A stretch of 64,000 nt of DNA from Rhizobium sp. Q54 (GCA_945907045.1 CAMDSH010000001.1:62001-126000), one strand, 5' to 3'; positions 17,274 to 25,470 are shown, counted from the first letter of the stretch. The notes: generated by a model from the letters alone, not told the origin. Numbers and translations are program-made.

Positions 17274-18103
17274 GACGCCATCATCCCCCAGCGCACGACG
17301 GTGAAACGCTCAAGCCGCTGGAATACGAACTTTTCCAGCGCGAGGCCGATGACGCCGATGACAAAAATGCCGGCCAGCATCACGTCGGTGTTGAGGAATT
17401 CACGCGCGCCGAAAATCAGCCAGCCGAGCCCCCACGGCACCGCCGCCAGCATTTCCACCACCACGAGGATGCGCCAGGCCTGCGCCATGCCGAGCCGCAA
17501 TCCGGTGAGGATGTAAGGCAGCGCGCCCGGCAGGATCACCTGCCGGAACATCCGGCGGTCGCTGGCGCCCATCGCTTGCGCCGAGCGCACCCAAATCTCC
17601 TTCACGGCTTTCACGCCGGTCCATGTGTTGAAGATGATCGGAAAAGCCGAGACGAAGCCCACCAGCAGAACGGTGGACAGATTGCCGAGCCCAAACCAGA
17701 GCATGAACAGCGGTGCGTAGGCGACGCCGGGGATCGGCGCGCCGATGCTCACCAGGGGCAGGAAAATATCTTCCGCTCGGCGCGAGCGTCCCATGGCGAT
17801 GCCGATGACAACGCCGGCCACCGCTGCAAGCGCAAATCCTGCGAACAATCGGAGCAGTGTTTCGAATGCGTGGTGCGGCAGGATGCCGGAAACAGTCAGC
17901 CGTATGAGCGCGGCGGCGACTTCCTCCAGCGGCGGAAACAGCCGCGGCGGAAAAATGCCCATCTTCGCGACCAGTTCCCACAGCGCGCCCACCACCACGA
18001 ACGGATAGGCGTTGAGCGCGAACGACCGCAGGCGCGCGCCGGCACTGGTTGTGCCGGGCGCCGTCGCGGCCTCAAGGGTCACGGCTGTGGCGGCATCTTG
18101 CAT
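17270..18103 (-). CDS. ABC transporter permease (SsuC/TauC type)
   Basis: Second permease, about 277 aa. Hydrophobic helices and the docking loop VKEIWVRSAQAMGASDRRMFRQVILPGALPYIL-type segment match its neighbour, as does the preceding PGVAYAPLFMLWFGLGN. The start at 18103 is taken because the residues encoded upstream are Pro/Arg-rich and unlike the family; GAGGA lies 13 bases upstream, which is long, so the start is uncertain. Sequence similarity with the next permease points to duplication. It faces a divergent dehydrogenase gene across 181 bases. Confidence 0.87.
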   Translation of the reverse strand: MQDAATAVTLEAATAPGTTSAGARLRSFALNAYPFVVVGALWELVAKMGIFPPRLFPPLEEVAAALIRLTVSGILPHHAFETLLRLFAGFALAAVAGVVIGIAMGRSRRAEDIFLPLVSIGAPIPGVAYAPLFMLWFGLGNLSTVLLVGFVSAFPIIFNTWTGVKAVKEIWVRSAQAMGASDRRMFRQVILPGALPYILTGLRLGMAQAWRILVVVEMLAAVPWGLGWLIFGAREFLNTDVMLAGIFVIGVIGLALEKFVFQRLERFTVVRWGMMAS

Positions 18104-18284
18104 GGACGCGGACGAATCCTCACCGGGAAGCTTTTTATTTTTATCGGGACCGAGGATAGGCGGGCGGGCGGGCTGCGACAAGCTGACGGGGCTGCCATGC
18201 GTCCGCGCTGCGCCACCCATTGCGGCATGCGCCCGCTATGATAGAGAGCTGGCCTGTTTTTCGGCATCGAGGAGACATCATCAA

Positions 18285-19247
18285 ATGGCAAAAAGCACGG
18301 CAAAGCTCGGCTGGATCGGGGTCGGCCGCATGGGATATCAGATGGCCGAGCGCCTGCTCGACGCCGGTCATGATGTCTCCATCTGGAATCGCACCAAGTC
18401 GAAGGCCGATCCGCTCGCCGCCAAGGGCGGCAAGATCGTCAACAATTTGTCCGATCTCGCAGGCGTCGACATCCTTTTCGCCATCGTGTCGGAAGGAAAG
18501 GATCTCGAGGAGGTCTATTTCGGCAAGAACGGTGTCATCACCAATGCCAAGGGAAAATTGCCCAAGACCTTTGTCGATTGTTCTTCCATTTCGGTCGAGG
18601 ATTCCGCGGCGATCCGCGCGCGGCTGAAAGAACACGGCGTCGATTTCGTTGCCGCGCCGGTATCGGGCAATGCCAAGGTCATCAAGGCCGGCCGGCTGTC
18701 GTCCGTCGTCTCCGGCCCGGAAGCGTCATGCAAGGCCGCGATGCCGCTGATCGAGGTGTTCGCGCCACAGGGCGTCTCATACGTCGGTGACGGCGAACTC
18801 GCGCGCATCTGCAAGATCGCGCACAACGTGATGCTCGGCGTCGTGATCGAAAATCTGATCGAAATCACGCTGCTCGCCAACAAGATGGGCGTGCCGCGCC
18901 ACGCCTTTCTCTCGTTCATGAACAACGGCGTGATGGGTTCGATGTTCACGCGCTACAAGACACCGGCGCTGGTCAATCTCGACTGGAGCACCACCTTCAC
19001 GCCGGAGCTGCTGCGTAAGGACCTCGACCTTGGCCTCGCGCTCGGGCGCGAATGGGATGTGCCGATGCCGGTGACGGCGGCGACGCGCGAGGTGCTGCAA
19101 AGCCATTTCGGCGCGGCGACGCTCAAGTCCAATCCGGAAGAATACCTGCAGAAGGACTTCGCCGCGCTGGCCGAAACGATGGCGCTGGCAGCTGGCATGA
19201 AGCTCACCAGCGAAAACAAGAACGTGCCGACAGGCCTGGAGAGCTAA
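18285..19247 (+). CDS. 3-hydroxyisobutyrate-dehydrogenase family oxidoreductase
   Basis: 320 aa NAD(P)-dependent beta-hydroxyacid dehydrogenase. The N-terminal motif GWIGVGRMGYQMAERLLDAG binds the coenzyme; DCSSIS and APVSGNAKVIKAGRLSSVVSG mark the substrate-binding region; the catalytic Lys is in KIAHNVMLG, aligned with the family K-x-x-x-N. The ATG at 18285 follows GAGGAG. Upstream in-frame codons back to 18012 are antisense to the permease gene and are rejected. Relatives act on 3-hydroxyisobutyrate, tartronate semialdehyde or glyoxylate. The gene stands alone, so its role is unassigned. Confidence 0.9.
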   Translation: MAKSTAKLGWIGVGRMGYQMAERLLDAGHDVSIWNRTKSKADPLAAKGGKIVNNLSDLAGVDILFAIVSEGKDLEEVYFGKNGVITNAKGKLPKTFVDCSSISVEDSAAIRARLKEHGVDFVAAPVSGNAKVIKAGRLSSVVSGPEASCKAAMPLIEVFAPQGVSYVGDGELARICKIAHNVMLGVVIENLIEITLLANKMGVPRHAFLSFMNNGVMGSMFTRYKTPALVNLDWSTTFTPELLRKDLDLGLALGREWDVPMPVTAATREVLQSHFGAATLKSNPEEYLQKDFAALAETMALAAGMKLTSENKNVPTGLES

Positions 19248-19267
19248 ACGCCTATCTCCGGCGGCCC

Positions 19268-19295
19268 AAAAAAAAGGGCCTCCGAAGCGGCCCTT
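19268..19295 (-). terminator. Strong minus-strand intrinsic terminator with no annotated gene above it
   Basis: Read on the minus strand this is a stem of AAGGGCC with GGCCCTT, an eight-base loop, then an uninterrupted run of eight T overlapping the end. That is a textbook intrinsic terminator. On the plus strand only two T follow, so it does not serve the dehydrogenase gene well. Nothing annotated is transcribed into it from the right: the next gene (19530) is on the plus strand. It therefore implies a minus-strand transcript starting somewhere in 19296-19520. Confidence 0.75.
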
Positions 19296-19440
19296 GTGCA
19301 TAAGGTGGAGGATTCACGTCGTCGCCTCTCATCGCAGGGAGGGAAACGACGACTGCGCACAATGTCAGTGAAGCGGTGCTGGAACGTCATTCCAAGTAAA
19401 ATGGGTATAAACACGCCCCTGCTATGCAAGACCAGCATAA
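19296..19440 (-). ncRNA. Candidate small RNA with CCUCC motifs
   Basis: This minus-strand segment ends in a strong intrinsic terminator and contains no convincing reading frame. It can form a hairpin with a seven-base stem (GTCGTCG with CGACGAC, plus-strand 19318-19353) whose loop carries CCCTCCC on the minus strand, partly able to pair with a GAGG in the same loop. A second CCTCC lies between that hairpin and the terminator. Exposed CCUCC sequences pair with ribosome-binding sites and are typical of several alphaproteobacterial small RNAs. The 5' end is not defined, and no family was recognised. Confidence 0.4.
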
Positions 19441-19455
19441 GGCGTGTGCGTTTTT
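19411..19455 (+). terminator. Nested hairpin followed by T-run
   Basis: An outer stem ACACGCC (19411-19417) pairs with GGCGTGT (19441-19447), with an inner four-base stem TGCT/AGCA. GCG and five T follow on the plus strand. It lies 164 bases past the dehydrogenase stop and 75 before the glutathione transferase start, so it could stop read-through between them. On the minus strand it would fall near the start of the candidate small RNA. Confidence 0.5.
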
Positions 19456-19529
19456 GGTCGAAAATGGCGCGTGATGGCTCATTAGGTGGGACGGTGGTGA
19501 CTTAGCGCCGGTTCAGGGAAATCTGCCGC

Positions 19530-20300
19530 ATGCCTTTCAAACTCTACAACGCGCCGCAATCCACCTGCAGTCAGCGGGTGCGCTTCGTTCTTAACGCCAA
19601 GGGCATTCCGTTCGACGAAGTGAAGCTCGATCTGCTCGCGGGCGACCAGCTCAAGCCGGATTATCTTGCGCTAAATCCCAACGGCGTGGTGCCGACACTC
19701 GACCACGACGGCGCCATCGTCATCGATTCATCCGTCATCATCGAGTATCTCGACGAGGTGTCGCCCGAACCGGCGAATTTCACGCCGCGCGATCCGGTCA
19801 AACGCGCCGAGATGCGCGCGCATATGCGTTTCATCGATGAGATGCCGGCGGCGGCCGTGCGCGTACCGACCTTCAATCTCGCATTTCTTCCGCGCTTCCA
19901 GAAAATGAGCCCGGAGGAATTCATCGCCTTTGCGGAATCCAAGCCGCTGCGCAAGGAAATGATGCTTGCCATGGGGCAGAAGGGATTTTCCGAAAAGGAA
20001 ATGAATTCGGCTCTTGATCGCATGCGGCGCACCTACGAGCGCATGGAACACGCGATCACGCAAAGCGGCGGGCCGTGGCTTATGGGCATACAGCCGACGC
20101 TGGCGGATATTTCACTGATGCCGGCGATCGTTCGCATGGCGGACCTGGGGCTGGACGATATGTGGGCGGACAAACCGCTGGTGGCGAAGTGGCATGACGC
20201 CATCCGCGCGCATCCGGCTTACAAGCCGACATATTATTTCGGCTCGCTGCTGACCGAAAAATTTCCGCACCTGAAAGAACGCTCAGCGAAGCGGGCGTAA
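19530..20300 (+). CDS. Glutathione S-transferase family protein
   Basis: 256 aa. The N-terminal thioredoxin-like domain has APQSTCSQRVRFVLNAKGI, with Ser/Cys in the position that activates glutathione, and the cis-Pro motif GVVPTLDHDGAIVIDSSVIIEYLD. The C-terminal helical domain ends with LADISLMPAIVRMADLGL, the usual N-capping region. It is some 40 residues longer than typical bacterial GSTs, owing to an insertion around residues 110-160. The site AGGGA precedes the ATG by ten bases. It is probably single-gene and detoxifies or isomerises an electrophile. Its stop abuts the stop of the convergent lipoprotein gene. Confidence 0.88.
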   Translation: MPFKLYNAPQSTCSQRVRFVLNAKGIPFDEVKLDLLAGDQLKPDYLALNPNGVVPTLDHDGAIVIDSSVIIEYLDEVSPEPANFTPRDPVKRAEMRAHMRFIDEMPAAAVRVPTFNLAFLPRFQKMSPEEFIAFAESKPLRKEMMLAMGQKGFSEKEMNSALDRMRRTYERMEHAITQSGGPWLMGIQPTLADISLMPAIVRMADLGLDDMWADKPLVAKWHDAIRAHPAYKPTYYFGSLLTEKFPHLKERSAKRA

Positions 20301-20732
20301 TTACGGGCAGACGGCTTCGACGCAAAGTTTTTGCAGTTCCGGCCATGGCTGGTAGACGGCGGCGTTATTGCCGCACAGCTCCGGCGGCGCATCCACCATC
20401 TGTGTGATCTCGCCGGCGTAGAAATACACCACCTTGTCGGTGCTGCCGGCGTATTTTTTGTCGAAGCCTTTGGCGTTGTAGCGAACGCAGACGACATAGC
20501 GGGAAACATTCCCCGTCAGCTTGATAACGGGCTCGGTGATATAGGCATCGCGGATCCCGGTGTGGTCCGGCAGCCGGTCGCGCAACAGGTTGATGATTTT
20601 CGGTTTGTAGTCGGCGGGAACGACATTCGCCCTTTCGTCCGGTTTTTTCTCGCCCTTTCCGCTGCACGCTGCAAGCATGACGCCAAGCATGACTGCAAGC
20701 AGTGTCATTGCCGCAAGATTTCGCGGCGCCAT
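20301..20732 (-). CDS. Hypothetical lipoprotein
   Basis: 143 aa. The N-terminus MAPRNLAAMTLLAVMLGVMLAACSG has a clear lipobox (LAAC), so the mature protein should be lipid-anchored from that Cys. The mature part has no family I recognise. It contains three further Cys (RYVVCVRYN, PELCGNN, KLCVEAVCP), which could form disulfides in the periplasm. The start at 20732 lies two bases after the stop of a small membrane-protein gene, so the pair forms an operon. Homologous short lipoproteins of unknown role are common in this order. Confidence 0.75.
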   Translation of the reverse strand: MAPRNLAAMTLLAVMLGVMLAACSGKGEKKPDERANVVPADYKPKIINLLRDRLPDHTGIRDAYITEPVIKLTGNVSRYVVCVRYNAKGFDKKYAGSTDKVVYFYAGEITQMVDAPPELCGNNAAVYQPWPELQKLCVEAVCP

Positions 20733-20734
20733 GA

Positions 20735-20965
20735 CTAGCGCGCTCCCGCCGGGTTGAGAACTCTCCACACCGGCGAACCGAACGCTTCGTCGAGAGCGAG
20801 GGTGAAGCTGCGCAGCAACGCCGGCGCCTGGTCGCTGTAACCGTACGCCATCAGCATGAACAACAGCGGCAGTAGGGCCGCGGTCCAGAAAGCCCACCTC
20901 AACAGACGCGCGCGATTTTCCGCGGCGTGCTTTGGATCTGGAATTTGCGGCGGCGGATATTTCAT
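20735..20965 (-). CDS. Small hypothetical membrane protein
   Basis: 76 aa. A Pro/basic-rich N-terminus (MKYPPPQIPDPKHAAENRAR) is followed by one hydrophobic helix around residues 23-45 (WAFWTAALLPLLFMLMAYGY), then a short polar C-terminal tail. No domain recognised. It immediately precedes the lipoprotein gene with a two-base gap, and that tight spacing is the main support for both being real. AAGG is upstream of the ATG. It could anchor or assist the lipoprotein, but that is only context. Confidence 0.6.
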   Translation of the reverse strand: MKYPPPQIPDPKHAAENRARLLRWAFWTAALLPLLFMLMAYGYSDQAPALLRSFTLALDEAFGSPVWRVLNPAGAR

Positions 20966-21099
20966 GGGGCCTTAAAGTTATGGGTCTCAATGGCGGTGCC
21001 GGTTTCGGGTAGCGAGCTAATTACTTGCCATCCGGTGTGAACCTCATTGCCGCCGCCTGCGACTAATCCCCGTGCCTTGGGAGTAGGGGGATTTTCGTC

Positions 21100-21219
21100 A
21101 TGGATCAGGCCAGCAGCGCCCGCTTTTTCCGGATGATCGCGCTTGGCTTCGCCATTGCGATCATCATCGTGATTGCGCTCGCCATCGCAGCCACCGCCGC
21201 GCACGCCGCGACGATCTGA
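21100..21219 (+). CDS. Possible 39-residue membrane peptide
   Basis: ATG at 21100 follows a GTAGGGGG site eight bases upstream and encodes MDQASSARFFRMIALG then a run of about 20 strongly hydrophobic residues (Ile/Ala/Val) to a TGA at 21219. The profile is a single membrane-spanning helix with a basic inner end. No larger frame explains this stretch, and it ends five bases before the convergent M24 gene's stop. Such tiny membrane peptides are often missed by annotation; there is no homology evidence here. Confidence 0.45.
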   Translation: MDQASSARFFRMIALGFAIAIIIVIALAIAATAAHAATI

Positions 21220-21223
21220 GCCC

Positions 21224-22525
21224 TCAGTATCTGTTCGCGATCGGCAGTTCCTCGGCCGGGAACAGCGAGATCACCTTGCAGCCCTTGTCGGTGACGACGA
21301 CTTCTTCCTCGATGCGCGCAGCCGAAAAACCATCGGTCGCCGGGCAGTAGGTTTCGATCGCGAACACCATGCCTTCCTTGATCTCGGTCGGGTGTTCCAT
21401 CGACACCACGCGGCTGATGATCGGCCGCTCGTGCAGCGCGAGGCCGAGGCCGTGCGCGAATTGCAGGCCGAAGGCGGACATTTCGTCCGGAAAGCCGAAC
21501 TCGCCGGCCTTCGGGAACACTTCGCAGATATGCGCGGTGGACGCGCCCGGCTTGATGCGCTCGATGGCGTTGTCGAGCCACTCGCGCGCTTTCTTGTAGG
21601 CGTCGTGTTGCACGGGCGTCGCGCGCCCGACGTTGAAGGTGCGGTAGTAGCAGGTGCGGTAGCCCATGAAGGCTTGCAGGATGTCGAAGAACGCCTGGTC
21701 GCCGGGACGGAACATGCGGTCCGAGAAATTATGCGGATGCGGATTGCAGCGCTCGCCGGAGACGGCGTTGATCGCTTCCACGTCGTCGGAGCCGTGCGTG
21801 TAGAGGAACTTGTTGACCTCGGCCACGACGTCGTTCTCGCGGATGCCGGGGCGCAGCATTTCGTTGATCAGGTCGTAGGCGCCGTCCACCATCGCGGCGG
21901 CGCGGTTGAGCAGCGCGATCTCGTCCATCGACTTGATCTCGCGCGCTTCCAGCATGGTCTGCTGGCCGTCCACGACTTTCACCCCGGCTTTTTCGAGTTC
22001 GAACATCATCGGCGGTTCGATGATGTCGACGCCGACCGGCATCTTGTCGACGCCGGCTTCCTTCAGCAGCGATGCGATTTCCTTGGCGTGACGCGCCATC
22101 AGGCCGAATTGCGGTGCGACGGTGCCGCGGAGGCCGACGAGACCGGCCCGGCAGTTCTCCGGCCGCAGCCAGGGGGCATAGAGCTTGTGGTGAACGGCCG
22201 CGGAGCCGAAATCCCAGATGATCGGCTCGCCGCCGCGCGTGAGCAGCGCCCAGCGCGCCAGCTTGTCGCGCTCCCATTCGCCGATCTTGGTCGAGGTGAT
22301 GTAGCGGATGTTGTTGACGTCGAATACCAGCAGCGCGCCGAGATTGGATTTTTCCAGCGCGGCCTGCGCGCGGCCGAGGCGATAGCGGTGCAGACGCCGG
22401 TAATCGACGCGCTCCTCGAAATCGACGCCCATGATGCCGAGGGCAGGCAGTGCGCGGCCCCAATTGTGGCGCGGGTTGACGTCCTCGGGGAGGATTTTGC
22501 GCGGGTCGCGCGTGATGTCGTCCAT
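21224..22525 (-). CDS. M24 (pita-bread fold) peptidase-family protein with altered metal site
   Basis: 433 aa: an N-terminal creatinase-like domain (about 40-195), then the M24 domain. Expected metal-site elements are Asp281 (FFDIL), His358 (HGLGLALHE), Glu391 (FAIETY) and Glu406-407 (RIEEE). The second Asp of the family D-x-(S/T)-R-T motif is replaced: the sequence reads TCYYRTF, with Cys292 in that place. This departs from dinuclear Xaa-Pro peptidases and could mean a Cys ligand, a single metal, or a metal-free creatinase-like enzyme. The start at 22525 has GAGGAAG upstream. The next upstream gene on the same strand, a core-MetE-like protein, is 84 bases away. Confidence 0.85.
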   Translation of the reverse strand: MDDITRDPRKILPEDVNPRHNWGRALPALGIMGVDFEERVDYRRLHRYRLGRAQAALEKSNLGALLVFDVNNIRYITSTKIGEWERDKLARWALLTRGGEPIIWDFGSAAVHHKLYAPWLRPENCRAGLVGLRGTVAPQFGLMARHAKEIASLLKEAGVDKMPVGVDIIEPPMMFELEKAGVKVVDGQQTMLEAREIKSMDEIALLNRAAAMVDGAYDLINEMLRPGIRENDVVAEVNKFLYTHGSDDVEAINAVSGERCNPHPHNFSDRMFRPGDQAFFDILQAFMGYRTCYYRTFNVGRATPVQHDAYKKAREWLDNAIERIKPGASTAHICEVFPKAGEFGFPDEMSAFGLQFAHGLGLALHERPIISRVVSMEHPTEIKEGMVFAIETYCPATDGFSAARIEEEVVVTDKGCKVISLFPAEELPIANRY

Positions 22526-22609
22526 GGGAGCTTCCTCAGTTTTTGGTCGTGGCCGGTACATCCGGCGGCATAGCGTGGATTATAGAAGGTTGGGACTCCA
22601 ATTAAAACC

Positions 22610-23782
22610 TTACGCCGCGCTTTTGCCCCATAAGCGGCGGGAGGCGATGTCAGCGCCCTCGCGGATCGATTTGAGCTTTAGCCATACCGCGGGCTCGATT
22701 ACCCATTCGCGGTTTGTGAATGTGCCGAAGCCGCAGTCGGTGGAGGCGATCACGCGCTCTCGCTCGCCGACGGCGGTCACTGCCTCCTCGATGCGCCGCG
22801 CCACCACCTCCGGGTGTTCGACGAAATTCGAGGTCGATTCAACGACGCCCGGAATCAGTATCATGTCCTTCGGGAACGGGTGCTTTTTGAACGCCGTGTA
22901 TTCATGCGCGTGGCGCGGGTTGGAAAACTCGATCGACAACGCCCCCACTTTTGCCTGATAGAGCGCCGGCAGGATGCTGGCGAGCGGAATGTCGTGGATG
23001 TGCGGGCCGTCCCAGTTGCCCCAGCAGCAATGCAGCCGCACGCGGTCGCGCGGAATGCCCTCGATGCCCTTGTTGATGGCGGCGACGTGCATCTCGCACA
23101 TCTTGACGAATTCGCTGTCGGAAAGGTCGCGGTACATCATGACGCGATCCATCGCCAGGTCGGGGGCGTCGATCTGCAAAATGACGCCGGCTTTGTGGAT
23201 CGCCTGATATTCCTTCTTCATCTCGCGCGCGATGGCGTCGAGATATTTTTCCTGGCTGTCATAGAAGGCGTTGAGCATTGTCGTTGAGATAATGCCGGGC
23301 GAGGCCGCGGTCATGAACAGCTCGGAGAATTTGCCGCTCTCCTTGGCGACGCGTGTGAAGCGCGCGAGTTCGGAATCGATGTCCTTGGTGTCGGCGTAGT
23401 GGAGTTCCGCCTGCGCTTCCGGCGAGCTTTGCTGGCCCTTGGTGGTGTGCGGAAACCGGCGCAGCAGCATGGCGGTGAGCTCGGGGAACTCCTCGAACTC
23501 GCGCCCGCGCCGGCGCTTCGAGACGCCGGCAAAGCCGGTCATGCGCTGCGGCACGTAAGTTTGGAAGCCGACGCGCTGCTGCTCGCCGTCGTTGCCGATG
23601 TCGATGCCGGCGGCAGCCTGTTTCCCGACGACGTGGCGCACGGCCTTGTCCATCTCGGCGTCGAATGTCTTGGGATCATAGGCCTCGTCCGCCTCCCGTT
23701 TGATCAGCAGGCCCGACAGCGTATCGTTACGCGGCAGGCTGCCGACATGGGTGGTGAGGATGCGATCCCGGCTGAAATTCAT
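22610..23782 (-). CDS. Core-MetE-like (cobalamin-independent methionine synthase II family) protein
   Basis: 390 aa protein made of the MetE C-terminal barrel only. The zinc/homocysteine site is intact: H-x-C in LHCCWGN, Glu in GALSIEFSN and Cys in ASTDCGFGT. The N-terminal MetE half that binds folate is missing, so it is unlikely to be an ordinary methionine synthase and may use another methyl or alkyl donor. The start at 23782 is supported by AAGGAG eight bases upstream. It is divergent from benzoate-CoA ligase across 83 bases. Two shorter homologues lie at 34962-37042. Confidence 0.88.
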   Translation of the reverse strand: MNFSRDRILTTHVGSLPRNDTLSGLLIKREADEAYDPKTFDAEMDKAVRHVVGKQAAAGIDIGNDGEQQRVGFQTYVPQRMTGFAGVSKRRRGREFEEFPELTAMLLRRFPHTTKGQQSSPEAQAELHYADTKDIDSELARFTRVAKESGKFSELFMTAASPGIISTTMLNAFYDSQEKYLDAIAREMKKEYQAIHKAGVILQIDAPDLAMDRVMMYRDLSDSEFVKMCEMHVAAINKGIEGIPRDRVRLHCCWGNWDGPHIHDIPLASILPALYQAKVGALSIEFSNPRHAHEYTAFKKHPFPKDMILIPGVVESTSNFVEHPEVVARRIEEAVTAVGERERVIASTDCGFGTFTNREWVIEPAVWLKLKSIREGADIASRRLWGKSAA

Positions 23783-23814
23783 GAACTCAACTCCTTGGCG
23801 GGCACCTGCAAACA

Positions 23815-23842
23815 TTGCGGCGTTCCGTGCGGTCTGCATAAT
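23815..23842 (+). promoter_or_regulatory. Candidate sigma-70-type promoter for benzoate-CoA ligase
   Basis: TTGCGG at 23815-23820 and CATAAT at 23837-23842 are separated by 16 bases, a good fit for -35 and -10 elements. Transcription would begin about 15 bases before the ATG at 23866, leaving a short leader that carries the GGGAGGA ribosome site. No copy of the ACTATAG palindrome seen before boxR is present here. Confidence 0.45.
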
Positions 23843-23865
23843 AGCTGCGTCCTGGGAGGAAAAGC

Positions 23866-25470
23866 ATGTCCGCCGCGGCCAAAGCACGCGTTCAATCGAA
23901 TTCGCCCGATCCGGTGGGCGGCATCCCGCGCGACTACAATTTCGCCGCCGACATTCTTGAGCGCAACCTGAAGGCGGGCCGCGCCAACAGGCCGGCCTAT
24001 ATCGACGAGCGGGGTGTTTTGACCTACGGCCAACTGGCCGACCGCGTTGCGCGTTTCGCCGATGTACTGCGCACGCTTGGCGTCAAGCGCGAGGAGCGCG
24101 TGCTGCTTGCGCTGCTCGACACCATCGACTGGCCGACGGCGTTTCTTGGCTGCCTGAAAGCCGGCGTCATCGCGGTGCCGGTCAACACGCTGATGACCGA
24201 GGACGACTACGGCTACATGCTCTCCGACAGCCGCGCCAAGGCGCTGGTCGTGTCGGAGGCGCTCTATCCGAAATTCGAAAAGCTGGTCGGCGCCGCAGTT
24301 GATCTCGAGCACGTCATTGTTTCGGGCGCCAACGCGCACGGCCACAAACGCTTTGAGGATCTGCTCACCGCGGCCAAACCTGATCCCGCAACGGCGCCGA
24401 CCACGGCCGACGACATGGCGTTCTGGCTTTACACATCGGGATCGACCGGCAAGCCGAAGGGCGCGGTGCATGTGCACGCTAACCTGCGCCTGACCGACGA
24501 TCTGTACGGCGGGCCGCTGCTCGGTCTGACCGAAAACGATCTGTGCTATTCGGTGGCGAAATTGTTTTTCGCCTACGGCCTTGGCAACGCCATGACCTTC
24601 CCGATGTCGGCGGGAGCGGCCACCGTGCTGCTGGCGGACCGGCCGACGCCGGACGGGGTCGCGGCGCTCCTTCGCAAGCACCCTATTACGGTGTTCTTTG
24701 CTGTGCCGACGTTCTACGGCGCGTTTCTCGCCGGTGCCAATGCGCCGAAAAAATCCGAACTTAAAATCCGCCGTTGTCTTTCTGCCGGCGAAGCGTTGCC
24801 CGAGGAAATCGCGAAAACCTGGGCAGAGCGTTACGGCGTGGAAATTTCCGATGGCCTCGGCACCACCGAGATGTTGCACATCTATTTGAGCAATCGCCCC
24901 GGTGCGACCAAATACGGCACCACCGGCAGGGCTGTGCCGGGCTACGACATCAAGCTCGTCGGCGATGACGGGCTGCCGGTGAAACAAGGCGAGATGGGTG
25001 AGCTTTACGTGCGCGGGCCGACAGCCGCGATCATGTACTGGAACAACCGGGAGAAATCGCGCTCGACGTTCCAGGGCGACTGGACGCGCTCCGGCGACAA
25101 ATACATCGAGGATGCTGACGGCTATTACATCTGCTGCGGACGCCAGGACGACATGCTGAAGGTCTCCGGCATGTATGTCTCGCCGTTCGAGGTCGAGGCC
25201 GCGCTGCTCTCTCACCCCGACGTGCTGGAGGCCGGTGTTGTCGGCTGGTTCGACGAGCAGAAACTGGTGAAACCGAAGGCCTTCGTGGTGCTCAAATCGC
25301 CCGAGAAGGCGAACGATGCGCTGGCGAAGGCATTGCAGGAGCATGTGAAGGCGAAGCTGGCGCCGTTCAAATATCCGCGCTGGATCGAATTCCGCAAGGA
25401 ACTGCCGAAGACCGCGACCGGCAAGATCCAGCGCTTCATGCTGCGCGCGGAAGACAAAGCCGCCAACTAA
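23866..25470 (+). CDS. bclA: Benzoate-CoA ligase
   Basis: 534 aa acyl-adenylate-forming enzyme, converting benzoate, ATP and CoA to benzoyl-CoA, the entry step of the box pathway. The P-loop is YTSGSTGKPKGAVH, the A5 motif is GLGTTEMLH, the A7 region is GDKYIEDADGYYICCGRQDDMLKVSGMYVSP-like, and the A10 catalytic Lys is in PKTATGKIQR. Length and the opening PRDYNFAADILERNL fit benzoate-CoA ligases. GGGAGGA precedes the ATG. It heads the cluster that continues with boxR, a hydrolase, boxC and boxB. Activity on hydroxy- or halobenzoates is possible. Confidence 0.93.
   Translation: MSAAAKARVQSNSPDPVGGIPRDYNFAADILERNLKAGRANRPAYIDERGVLTYGQLADRVARFADVLRTLGVKREERVLLALLDTIDWPTAFLGCLKAGVIAVPVNTLMTEDDYGYMLSDSRAKALVVSEALYPKFEKLVGAAVDLEHVIVSGANAHGHKRFEDLLTAAKPDPATAPTTADDMAFWLYTSGSTGKPKGAVHVHANLRLTDDLYGGPLLGLTENDLCYSVAKLFFAYGLGNAMTFPMSAGAATVLLADRPTPDGVAALLRKHPITVFFAVPTFYGAFLAGANAPKKSELKIRRCLSAGEALPEEIAKTWAERYGVEISDGLGTTEMLHIYLSNRPGATKYGTTGRAVPGYDIKLVGDDGLPVKQGEMGELYVRGPTAAIMYWNNREKSRSTFQGDWTRSGDKYIEDADGYYICCGRQDDMLKVSGMYVSPFEVEAALLSHPDVLEAGVVGWFDEQKLVKPKAFVVLKSPEKANDALAKALQEHVKAKLAPFKYPRWIEFRKELPKTATGKIQRFMLRAEDKAAN

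Noticed and set aside
19244-19438. 64-codon Arg-rich frame on the minus strand
   Set aside because: It would be translated through the intrinsic terminator at 19268-19295 and into the end of the dehydrogenase gene; the region fits a small RNA better.
21224-22525. Assignment of the M24 protein as the DMSP lyase DddP
   Set aside because: DddP keeps a third Asp ligand where this protein has Cys292, and nearby genes do not point to DMSP use.
23779-25344. 521-codon open frame on the minus strand
   Set aside because: Antisense to benzoate-CoA ligase, which carries all adenylation motifs.
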